Below are positions 16,910 to 23,252 of a stretch of 27,679 nt of DNA, piece by piece. Below the pieces are notes generated by a model. The model saw only the letters and a list, made by a program, of their open reading frames with translations. It had not been told where the DNA came from and did not search any database. Origin of the DNA: DASUTW01 sp035513995 (GTDB taxonomy: Bacteria; Actinomycetota; UBA4738; CALAEC01); contig DATKBL010000008.1 in NCBI GenBank assembly GCA_035513995.1, positions 1 through 27,679 on the forward strand, in the 5' to 3' direction. The position numbers and the translations under genes were made by a program. Every line of letters begins with the position of its first letter. Position 1 is the stretch's first letter.

Positions 16910-17958
16910 CCGCGCCCCTCGGCGAGCCGCTCCTTCAGCAAGTCGATCGCCGCGATCGGCCCCGGGTCCACCCCGCGGGCCAGCGCGTGATAGGCGCTGG
17001 CCACGTCGCCCAGGAGGATGAGCGAGAGCGAACGGGAGAGCGGCGTCTCCCCCCGAGCGTGGGCCTCCCTCCATCCGATGCCCGACTCCTCGATCGCCTC
17101 GTAGGTCGCCTCGAGCCTTGGCCCCACCGTCGGGTGCTCGCCCGGATGCCGAAGCACCAGCACCAAGAACCCCTGCCCGCGCCCCTCGGACCATCCCGCG
17201 ATCTCGTGGTGGTTCAACTCCGGGAGCGAAGACGAGAACGCCGGGATCTTCGCGTTCTCGTTGAAGGCGGCCTTCCACCGGAAGGCGGCCGGCTCGGCGA
17301 TCCCCTCCGACCCCCACACGACAGGGATGTGCTGGGACCCGACCGCGCGGGCCACATCGACCGCCTCGTTCTCGTCACCGCCTCCGGCCAGCTCCTCGGC
17401 CAGAGCGGCCAGCACCTCCGCGCCCTCCTTCACGTCGACGGCGGCCTCGGGGAGCAGTCCCATCGTCACGAGGGCGCCGAGGGCGCCGCCGGCGAGCAGC
17501 CCCAGCCCGGCCCGCGGCATCGGGGCGTCGGCGGGGATCCGCACGAGACCCTCTTCGTCCGCGAGGTCGGCGAGCCGCCCGCCGGAGCAGACCACCGCGA
17601 CCTCCGCCCCCTTCCTCCGCGCGTCCTCGAGGCAGGACACGGTCTCCTCGGTCCCCCCAGAGAAGGAGAGGCACAGGACGAGGTCCTCGGGGCCGCACCA
17701 GGCGGGGACCGAGTAGCCGCGGACGGACGCCACCGGGACCGAGAGCCGGTCGGCGAAGGCCGAGGCCACGACGTCGCCTCCCGCGGCCGAGCCCCCCATC
17801 CCGCACAGGACGAGCGACCTCGGCGAGACCGAGCGGAGCGGCGCGGCGCGGCCGACGTCGTACCCCACGACCAACTGCTCGGACAGCCGGAGGAAGGCCT
17901 CGAGCATGCCGCTCGGGTCGTCGTCGACGAGCGTCGCGGGGTCGATGGGGAGCCTCAT
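16906..17958 (-). CDS. PGI/PMI-type SIS-domain sugar isomerase
   Basis: A 350-residue protein of the bifunctional phosphoglucose/phosphomannose isomerase family. Two SIS domains are visible: the first with LVLCGMGGSAAGGDVVA (49-65) and LVLCLSFSGGTEETVSC, the second with the catalytic stretch FRWKAAFNENAKIPAF and SLPELNHHEIAGW. The NENAK and ELNHHEI motifs match archaeal PGI/PMI enzymes that interconvert fructose-6-phosphate with glucose- or mannose-6-phosphate. Actinobacterial homologues beside manB are often annotated only as hypothetical, so activity here is inferred. It sits 9 nt after the Trm112-like gene stop and overlaps the PNP gene by 4 nt, in an operon with phosphomannomutase, consistent with GDP-mannose or glucan precursor supply. 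Confidence 0.85.
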   Translation of the reverse strand: MRLPIDPATLVDDDPSGMLEAFLRLSEQLVVGYDVGRAAPLRSVSPRSLVLCGMGGSAAGGDVVASAFADRLSVPVASVRGYSVPAWCGPEDLVLCLSFSGGTEETVSCLEDARRKGAEVAVVCSGGRLADLADEEGLVRIPADAPMPRAGLGLLAGGALGALVTMGLLPEAAVDVKEGAEVLAALAEELAGGGDENEAVDVARAVGSQHIPVVWGSEGIAEPAAFRWKAAFNENAKIPAFSSSLPELNHHEIAGWSEGRGQGFLVLVLRHPGEHPTVGPRLEATYEAIEESGIGWREAHARGETPLSRSLSLILLGDVASAYHALARGVDPGPIAAIDLLKERLAEGRG

Positions 17959-17967
17959 CCTTCGGAC

Positions 17968-18153
17968 CTAGCCACCGCCTCCCGACGGCTTGACCGCCTC
18001 CTCGATCAGCATCACAGGAATGTCGTCGCGCACCGGGTACCTGTAGCCGCACTTCCCCATGCAGACGATGAACCCCTCCTCCTCGCGGTACTCAACCTCG
18101 CCCCGACAGTTGGGGCAGGCCAGGACGTCCAGCAGCTCCTGGTCCAGCGCCAT
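17968..18153 (-). CDS. Trm112-like small zinc-binding protein
   Basis: A 61-residue protein, MALDQELLDVLACPNCRGEV..., with four cysteines (C13, C16, C31, C35) and the ending RYPVRDDIPVMLIEEAV that is the signature of the Trm112/YcaR (UPF0434) family. In eukaryotes and archaea Trm112 is the activating partner of several methyltransferases; bacterial members are small and of uncertain role. The start ATG 18153 lies 1 nt after the manB stop (18155). The tail KPSGGGG is low complexity. Conserved placement between manB and the PGI/PMI gene is familiar from other Actinobacteria. Confidence 0.88.
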   Translation of the reverse strand: MALDQELLDVLACPNCRGEVEYREEEGFIVCMGKCGYRYPVRDDIPVMLIEEAVKPSGGGG

Positions 18154-18154
18154 C

Positions 18155-19492
18155 TCAGCTCTCCCCCCTGATGATCGAGAGGACCTCCGCGGTCTTCTCC
18201 GCGAGGAGGGCCTCGTCACGGGCTTCCACGTTCAGGCGCAGCAGCGGCTCGGTGTTCGAGGGCCGCACGTTGAGCCACCAGTCCTCGTACTCGACGGTGA
18301 GGCCGTCGAGACGGTCCTGCGCCCCGTCGGCGTATCGCTTGGCCACGCGCTCGACCACGGCCGGCGGGCCCTCGACCTCGGAGTTGATCTCGCCGCTGGC
18401 GTGATAGCGGCGGAAAGGCTGCAGCAGCTCCGAGAGCGGGATGCCCACCTCGGACATCCTCTCGAGCACGAGAAGCGCGGCGACGAGGCCCGAGTCGGCG
18501 CGGTAGTGATCCCGGAAGTAGTAGTGCCCGGAGTGCTCGCCGCCGAAGACGGCCCCGGTCTCCGCCATCACCTGCTTGATGAACGAGTGCCCCACCCTCG
18601 TGCGGATCGGCGTGCCGCCCTTCTCGCGGATCACCTCGGGAACGACCCACGAGCAGATGACGTTGTACAGGATCGTCGCGCCCGGCTCCCGCTCGAGCAG
18701 CGTGTCGGCGATCAGCGCCACGAGCAGCGACCCCGAGACACCGTTCGCCCCCTCGTCCACGACGAAGACGCGATCGGCGTCGCCGTCGAACGCCAGGCCC
18801 ACGTCGGCCCCGTGCTCCACGACCGCCTTCCGGAGGTCCTCCTGGTTCTCGGGCTGGATGGGGTCTGCGGGGTGGTTGGGGAAGGTCCCGTCGAGATCGA
18901 GGTAGAGGCCGGTCAGCTTGGCGGGGAGGCGCTCGAAGATCGGCTCGAGGACGAGCCCGGCCATCCCGTTGGCGGCGTCGGCGACCACCGTTAGGGGCCC
19001 AATCCTGGAGACGTCCACGAAGCTCAGGACGTGGGCCACGTACTCCTCGAGCACCGAGCGCTCGGTGACGGATCCTGGGGGGCCGGACGGCCCGAGATCG
19101 CCCAGCGCGAGGTCTCGGATCTCGAGGAGGCCGGTGTCCTCGCCGATCGGGGCCGCCCCTTCGCGACACAGCTTCAGCCCGTTGTACTTGGGAGGGTTGT
19201 GGCTGGCGGTGAACATCGCGCCCGGCAGGTCGAGCGAGCCGGAGGCCAGGTACAGCATGTCGGTGGTGGCGAGGCCGATGTCCACCACGTCGGCACCGCG
19301 CCCCGTGACGCCCTCGATGAAAGCCGACGCGAGCGACGGGGATGAGAGCCGACAGTCCCTGGCCACCACCACGCGCTCCGCGGAGGTGTACTCGGCGAAC
19401 GCCGCGCCGATGCTCCGGGAGGCGTCCTCGTCGAGCTCGTTCGGGTAGATGCCGCGGATGTCGTACGCCTTGAAGATCTCCCGCGGCATCAT
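18155..19492 (-). CDS. manB: Phosphomannomutase/phosphoglucomutase
   Basis: A 445-residue alpha-D-phosphohexomutase. The active-site serine is S97 in FTASHNPPKYNGLK, the Mg-binding loop is LAFDGDADRVFVVDEG, the sugar-specificity loop GGEHSGHYYFRDHYRADSG, and the phosphate-binding loop VRPSNTEPLLRLNVEA near the C-terminus. All four family motifs are intact and the length is standard. It interconverts mannose-6-phosphate and mannose-1-phosphate (and the glucose pair), feeding GDP-mannose and envelope glycans. It begins MMPREIFKAYDIRG; either of the first two ATGs could be used. The gene opens the operon with Trm112-like, PGI/PMI, PNP and ahcY genes; the zinc-ribbon gene ends 54 nt upstream. Confidence 0.95.
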   Translation of the reverse strand: MMPREIFKAYDIRGIYPNELDEDASRSIGAAFAEYTSAERVVVARDCRLSSPSLASAFIEGVTGRGADVVDIGLATTDMLYLASGSLDLPGAMFTASHNPPKYNGLKLCREGAAPIGEDTGLLEIRDLALGDLGPSGPPGSVTERSVLEEYVAHVLSFVDVSRIGPLTVVADAANGMAGLVLEPIFERLPAKLTGLYLDLDGTFPNHPADPIQPENQEDLRKAVVEHGADVGLAFDGDADRVFVVDEGANGVSGSLLVALIADTLLEREPGATILYNVICSWVVPEVIREKGGTPIRTRVGHSFIKQVMAETGAVFGGEHSGHYYFRDHYRADSGLVAALLVLERMSEVGIPLSELLQPFRRYHASGEINSEVEGPPAVVERVAKRYADGAQDRLDGLTVEYEDWWLNVRPSNTEPLLRLNVEARDEALLAEKTAEVLSIIRGES

Positions 19493-19546
19493 GCCGCGGA
19501 TTCTATCCCAGGCGTCCGATGGGCCCGAGGTGGGTCCTGAGCGGCT

Positions 19547-19753
19547 CTAGGCTGCGGTGACGAGCGGGATGGCGGTCTCGCGGTCGATCGTGTCGCCGTC
19601 CTGCTCCCACCACTTCGCCTCACAGGGGGGGCAGGCGCGGAAGACGATCAGCGAGTCGCCGACCCCGAAGGTCACCGCGACCACCTCGCCGGAGCCGCAG
19701 CTCGGGCAGGTGGTCAGGGAGGCCGCGTCGATGGTGCTCGTAGCCTTGCTCAT
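19547..19753 (-). CDS. Small zinc-ribbon protein, unknown function
   Basis: A 68-residue protein with two cysteine pairs, CPSC (C16, C19) and CPPC (C41, C44), around a beta hairpin (SGEVVAVTFGVGDSLIVFRA), a zinc-ribbon layout. The C-terminal part (EAKWWEQDGDTIDRETAIPL) has paired tryptophans. I do not recognise a named family. The start ATG 19753 has GGGGAG upstream (GATGGGGAGAGC-ATG). It lies between the DUF6788-like gene and manB on the same strand. Small ribbons of this type often bind nucleic acid or a protein partner, but nothing here decides which. Confidence 0.7.
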   Translation of the reverse strand: MSKATSTIDAASLTTCPSCGSGEVVAVTFGVGDSLIVFRACPPCEAKWWEQDGDTIDRETAIPLVTAA

Positions 19754-19893
19754 GCTCTCCCCATCGGCGCTCCAGCACGGCCCGCTGCATAGCTCGATGG
19801 GGTCATTTCCAGGCGACCTTCTTGGCGCACGGAAGGATCAGTCCAGGGTCCCCCGAGCGACCGACGCGAGACGTCCGCACTGGGAAGGTTCGG

Positions 19894-20187
19894 TCAGCTC
19901 GGGCGCACGTCGGGCAGCTCCTTGCCGATGTAGCGGGACCGGAGTCGGCCACCCTCGCGCCAGTAGGCATACCAGTACGGACCGTGCGGGCACCGACCGC
20001 AGTTATCCCGTCCGCACCGCACGTGCTCCTGCCGGTAGGTGATCTTGCCGGCCCGTTCGGGCTCCTCGACCTCGAACCCCTCGTTCCTTCGGGCGACCAG
20101 CAGCCCGCGGACGAAGATCATCAAGCGACGGAGGTCGTACTCGTCGAGCGCTCGGATCCGCCGGATCAGATCGTGGTCGAGGGTCAT
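19894..20187 (-). CDS. DUF6788-like small protein
   Basis: A 97-residue protein. The N-terminal half is a charged helix (LIRRIRALDEYDLRRLMIFV, about 7-26); the C-terminal half carries KITYRQEHVRCGRDNCGRCP, HGPYWYAYWREGGRLRSRYI, GKE. The pattern YRQE-VRCG-x-C-x(2)-C-x-HGPYWYAYWREGGR-RS-YIGK (C58, C63, C66, H68) is the one I associate with the DUF6788 domain, whose function is unknown and which I have seen both in chromosomal and in mobile contexts. The start ATG 20187 directly abuts the right arm of a palindrome and no Shine-Dalgarno is present, so translation may be leaderless or the true start may differ. Confidence 0.7.
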   Translation of the reverse strand: MTLDHDLIRRIRALDEYDLRRLMIFVRGLLVARRNEGFEVEEPERAGKITYRQEHVRCGRDNCGRCPHGPYWYAYWREGGRLRSRYIGKELPDVRPS

Positions 20188-20212
20188 CTTGGGTACGAGA
20201 GTTTACCCAAGA
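20187..20212 (-). promoter_or_regulatory. Palindrome at the start of the DUF6788-like gene
   Basis: A perfect 9-bp inverted repeat, TCTTGGGTA / TACCCAAGA, with an 8-nt spacer (20196-20203), whose last base is the A of the ATG at 20187. The outer half-sites match those of the palindrome at 20525-20555 (TCTTRGGTA). A protein bound here would cover the start codon. Operator role is inference. Confidence 0.45.
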
Positions 20213-20213
20213 C

Positions 20214-20230
20214 GGCCCCGAACCGGGGCC
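20214..20230 (-). terminator. GC hairpin just after the DUF3499-like stop
   Basis: On the minus strand GGCCCCG-GTT-CGGGGCC makes a 7-bp stem 6 nt after the TAG stop of the DUF3499-like gene and next to the 20187-20212 palindrome. There is no U-tract, so termination is doubtful; it may instead be an attenuating or mRNA-end hairpin. Confidence 0.35.
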
Positions 20231-20236
20231 CGGCGC

Positions 20237-20467
20237 CTAAGCGGAGACCTGGACCCCGGCCTCGGCGTCCTGGAGCGCGGGCCGCTGGTCGAGCAGGCGC
20301 CATCCCCTCGGAGCGGTGAGCCCCGAGGCGTGGGCCTCGCACAGATCGAGCAGGTTCGGGTCCCGCTCCGGCGAGAGCGGCTCCACGATCGCGGTGCGAT
20401 CGACGTAACGCACAGCCACCGACGCGGCGGCCGTCTCCTCGCAGCGCATCTTGGCGCAGGGTCGCAT
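20237..20467 (-). CDS. DUF3499-like protein
   Basis: A 76-residue protein resembling the actinobacterial DUF3499 family: MRPCAKMRCEETAAASVAVR, a YVDRTAIVEPLSPERDPN segment, LLDLCEAHASGLTAPRGWRL and a short acidic tail. Cysteines C4, C9 and the C-x-x-H pair in LCEAH suggest zinc binding, as in the family pattern CSRTGC...YDLCAEHADRLTAPRGW. Function is unknown; in mycobacteria and streptomycetes the gene lies beside whiB2 and manB, as here. I chose ATG 20467 because the family starts just before its first cysteine; GTG 20485 or GTG 20506 in the same frame are possible and would add 6 or 13 residues. Confidence 0.8.
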   Translation of the reverse strand: MRPCAKMRCEETAAASVAVRYVDRTAIVEPLSPERDPNLLDLCEAHASGLTAPRGWRLLDQRPALQDAEAGVQVSA

Positions 20468-20482
20468 GTGCGGAGGGTAAAC

Positions 20483-20494
20483 CACATCGATGTG
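20483..20494. promoter_or_regulatory. 12-bp perfect palindrome upstream of the DUF3499-like gene
   Basis: CACATCGATGTG is a perfect palindrome 15 nt upstream of ATG 20467. It could be an operator or part of the leader; if translation begins at GTG 20506 it would be coding. Chance occurrence cannot be excluded. Confidence 0.25.
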
Positions 20495-20524
20495 ATCCTC
20501 AAGCACCCGAGGCCCCGAATGAAT

Positions 20525-20555
20525 GTCTTAGGTAAACGAATCCGTTACCTAAGAC
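20525..20555. promoter_or_regulatory. 31-bp palindrome upstream of the DUF3499-like gene
   Basis: Perfect 11-bp inverted arms GTCTTAGGTAA (20525-20535) and TTACCTAAGAC (20545-20555) flank a 9-nt spacer. It lies 57 nt upstream of ATG 20467 in a relatively AT-rich stretch of a GC-rich chromosome, as expected of an operator or promoter region. The outer half-site matches the palindrome at 20187-20212. No U-tract follows, so a terminator is unlikely. Confidence 0.5.
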
Positions 20556-20608
20556 CAGAAGCAGAGCAGATCGCCCCGGCTCCGATCGCGCAGGGCTCGA
20601 AAACGCCA

Positions 20609-20634
20609 GGCAGGGGACCCGAAGGCCCCCTGCC
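20609..20634 (-). terminator. Terminator of the L,D-transpeptidase gene, UUCG-capped
   Basis: On the minus strand GGCAGGGGGCC-TTCG-GGTCCCCTGCC forms an 11-bp stem (one G-U) with a UUCG tetraloop, followed by GGCGTTTTCG with a short T run. It lies 138 nt past the L,D-transpeptidase stop. The stem is very stable; the T run is short, as is usual in GC-rich genomes. The remainder of the 20468-20772 gap holds the palindromes listed separately and no other gene that I can support. Confidence 0.65.
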
Positions 20635-20772
20635 GCTAAAAAGTGTACTCCGAAGCGACCGGCCGAGTTGCCCCGTCCTGTCTCTCCAGAGTACCACACC
20701 AGGATACAACGGGGCCCTCGGCGGGCGCAAGCCGGGACCCGACTCTTGTCACTCTTTCCGAGGGTCCGGCGC

Positions 20773-21840
20773 TTACTGGAGGATGTGCACCTTGGTGCCG
20801 ATCGGGATCATCCCGAACAGCTCCTTGGACTCCGCGATCCGCATGCGGATGCATCCGTGAGAGGCGTAGGTCCCGATCGAGCTCTCGGCGTAGGTGCCGT
20901 GGATCCGGATCCCGGGCGCGTCGAGGTAGAGGGCGTGCGTACCGAGCGGGTTCCCGGGGCCCGGCCCGATCACCGCGGGCAGGTCGGCACCCCACCCATC
21001 CGGGGCGGGGTTGACCCATGTGGGGTTCTCGCGCTTGTCCCAGATGTTCCACGTGCCCTGGGGTGTCGGGTACCCGCCGGTCCCCGTGGCCACGTCGTAC
21101 CGCTTGACCACCTTGAGGCCGTCGTAGAGGTAGAGACGGTTCTCGGAGATGCGCACGACGATCGACATCCCCAGGCTCTCGGGGGTCACGTCGGGCTCGA
21201 GCTTGCTGACCGGGAGGCTCACGCGGGACCCTCCATCGCGGATCGCGGCCCGGAGCATCTTGCGGGCCTTCTTCACCTGCAGCTCCCGCCCCATCTCGGG
21301 GCGCTGCAGGACGACCTCTCCGTTCTCGATGCCGATCGCCGCGTCGCTCGGGGAGACGTAGGCGGCCTCCTCGACGAGCCCTACGAAGCGCTTGATCGTC
21401 TCCGGGTTCCGGGAGAGTCGCACCGGGAGTCGCTCGTCCACCGGCCGGTCGAAGATCCGGACGATGGCCCGCTCGTGCCAGGGCATCTCCTCACCGAGGG
21501 CGAGAGCCCGGTCGACCTTCGCCTCGACGTCGGCCTCGGTGCCGAGCTCGGCGGGCGTCACGTGCCAGGAGCGGCCGCGAGCACGGACCTCGATCTCGCG
21601 GGACAGGTCGGCCTCCGCCGCGTCCCCCACGGCGGCGATCGCCTCGGAGCGGGTCATCTCACCGACGTCCACCCCGCCGATGACCACCCCCGGGAGGATC
21701 CTGCCGTCCTGCGACCGGTCGTACCGATAGGCGGCGTAGGCGGCGCCGCTGCCGAGCACCAGCGCCCCCACCAGGACGAACACGCCCGCGCGCAGCAGGC
21801 GTCGTCCCCGACCGGAAACGGCGTGTCGTCGGCCTCGCAT
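20773..21840 (-). CDS. L,D-transpeptidase with YkuD domain and putative peptidoglycan-binding repeats
   Basis: A 355-residue exported enzyme. After a basic N-terminus, residues about 17-38 form a membrane anchor (LRAGVFVLVGALVLGSGAAY). A VanW/PG_binding_4-like region (about 48-225; GVVIGGVDVGEMTRSEAIAA) precedes the YkuD catalytic domain (about 235-355), which begins SIVVRISENRLYLYDGLKVV and contains H314 in RIHGTY and the ASHGCIRMR motif with H328 and the nucleophile C330. Such enzymes form 3-3 cross-links in peptidoglycan or attach proteins to it. ATG 21840 gives a proper membrane anchor; upstream in-frame codons run into the DUF5719-like gene. That gene ends 50 nt upstream. A UUCG-capped terminator lies downstream. 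Confidence 0.92.
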   Translation of the reverse strand: MRGRRHAVSGRGRRLLRAGVFVLVGALVLGSGAAYAAYRYDRSQDGRILPGVVIGGVDVGEMTRSEAIAAVGDAAEADLSREIEVRARGRSWHVTPAELGTEADVEAKVDRALALGEEMPWHERAIVRIFDRPVDERLPVRLSRNPETIKRFVGLVEEAAYVSPSDAAIGIENGEVVLQRPEMGRELQVKKARKMLRAAIRDGGSRVSLPVSKLEPDVTPESLGMSIVVRISENRLYLYDGLKVVKRYDVATGTGGYPTPQGTWNIWDKRENPTWVNPAPDGWGADLPAVIGPGPGNPLGTHALYLDAPGIRIHGTYAESSIGTYASHGCIRMRIAESKELFGMIPIGTKVHILQ

Positions 21841-21890
21841 AAGGTGGATGATACCCTTCAGCCCCGCTTCCGAACAGGGCGTTCTCGGGC

Positions 21891-23252
21891 TCAGGCTCCT
21901 TGGAGGACGACCCCGAGGGCGACCGCGTAGCCCTCCTCGTCCCGCGAGGCCTGTCCCACCACCACGCTCCCGGCCTCGGCCCGGACCACCACCGAGACCG
22001 GCTCCGTCCCGACGAACGGCCCAAGGTCGACGGCCCGGAACCCCCCCGGCCGGAGGGTGATCCGCCCGATCTCCGGCACCTCGGCCGGCCCCGCCTCCGT
22101 GAGGAAGGCGATCCGGACGTCCGCGACCGAATCGCCCGGGTTCTCCACGATCAGCGTGGCCGAACCTCCCAGCGGAGACGTGGTCGGGAGAGCCACCCAA
22201 TAGGTCGCTCCCCCGGATACCCCCGAGACGCTGGCCAGGTCGCCCGGGGCCACGAGGCGGCGGCCGGCGACGAACGGCTCGGGCCCGTCCGCCTGGGCCA
22301 CGAGGCCGGCGCCCTGCGCGGGCACGCCCTGCGTCGTCGCCCTCCCGGGGAGCGCCCCGGCCTCGGAGATCACCTCGACCTGCCCTTCCATCCCTTGCAG
22401 CCGGACGCGGAACGGCGCCTCGACCCGGCCGGTGCCCAGGACGGTGAGGGCGCTGGGCGCGTCGTCGCGCGCGCCCGGCAGCACCCAGGTCGTGGCCGGA
22501 GCGGAGACGGCCACCGCTGCGCGGATGCCGTCCTCGCTGATCCCCACCCCGCCCACGGCCACCTTCCCCAGCCCGACGTCCACCGTCGTGGCCAGGGTCT
22601 CCTTCCCCAGCGAGAAGTCTCCCAGGTCGAACGCGATCGATCGTCGGGCGGGAAGCACGATGCCCTGGAGCTCCCCGGGCTTGAGCGTCTCGCGCTCGTC
22701 GGTGAGCCAGAGGCTGATCACCGCCTCCTGGGCGAAGGGGTTCGTCACCACGACGCGCTGGTCGAACCCGCGAATCGTGGTCCCCTCGGGGAGGTACCAG
22801 CGCGTGCTCGACTCGGCCAGGCACGGCTCGGCGGCGCGCCCGAGAGGCGCCCCCTTCCCCGAGCTCCGAGACATCACCATCCCCGCGGCCACGGGGCCGC
22901 CGAAGTACTCGACCGCCGACCCCGAGGCGGGCTCGATCGCCTGGACCTCCACGTACCGCTGCGTGCCCGGCTCGATCGTCGCCACCTGGGAGACGGGGCG
23001 CTCGCTGCCGTAGGTGACGACCCGAACCTGGGCCGGCTCGGACGCAGGATTGGCCACGACGAGCCAGACCTGCCAGCGCTCGCTCCCTCCGTGGGGACAG
23101 AACCAGGCCCCGGAGACCTCTGCGGGGACGTCACCCGGGGCTCGCGTCCGGGCTCCCAGCCCGCGCTCCAGCGCCAAACCCCCCGCCACGACGGCCAGGG
23201 ACACGAGGACGGCCCCCGGGAGGCGCATCCGCGCGATCCACGGGCGGGTCAT
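21891..23252 (-). CDS. DUF5719-like envelope protein
   Basis: A 453-residue protein with an N-terminal membrane anchor (about 11-28, LPGAVLVSLAVVAGGLAL) and a long extracytoplasmic, beta-rich remainder. The recurring pattern of strand pairs such as WLVVANPASEPAQVRVVTYG, QRVVVTNPFAQEAVISLWLT and ATLIVENPGDSVADVRIAFL suggests three related beta-sandwich repeats, each centred on a V(V/T)NP or VENP motif. This fits the DUF5719 family, found next to the whiB2-linked glycosyltransferase in Actinobacteria; its function is unknown. ATG 23252 overlaps the glycosyltransferase stop as ATGA, so the two proteins are coupled and probably act together at the membrane. The much longer in-frame reading upstream is antisense-free shadow of the glycosyltransferase gene. 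Confidence 0.8.
   Translation of the reverse strand: MTRPWIARMRLPGAVLVSLAVVAGGLALERGLGARTRAPGDVPAEVSGAWFCPHGGSERWQVWLVVANPASEPAQVRVVTYGSERPVSQVATIEPGTQRYVEVQAIEPASGSAVEYFGGPVAAGMVMSRSSGKGAPLGRAAEPCLAESSTRWYLPEGTTIRGFDQRVVVTNPFAQEAVISLWLTDERETLKPGELQGIVLPARRSIAFDLGDFSLGKETLATTVDVGLGKVAVGGVGISEDGIRAAVAVSAPATTWVLPGARDDAPSALTVLGTGRVEAPFRVRLQGMEGQVEVISEAGALPGRATTQGVPAQGAGLVAQADGPEPFVAGRRLVAPGDLASVSGVSGGATYWVALPTTSPLGGSATLIVENPGDSVADVRIAFLTEAGPAEVPEIGRITLRPGGFRAVDLGPFVGTEPVSVVVRAEAGSVVVGQASRDEEGYAVALGVVLQGA

Noticed and set aside
20525..20555. DtxR/IdeR iron box
   Set aside because: Half-sites TTAGGT and ACCTAA resemble the box, but the spacing between them is about 13 nt where the 19-bp iron box has 7.
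20525..20555. A dif site for XerC/XerD
   Set aside because: Eleven-bp arms fit, but the spacer is 9 nt rather than 6, the arms do not match known dif arms, and the repeats are perfect inverted copies, unlike dif.
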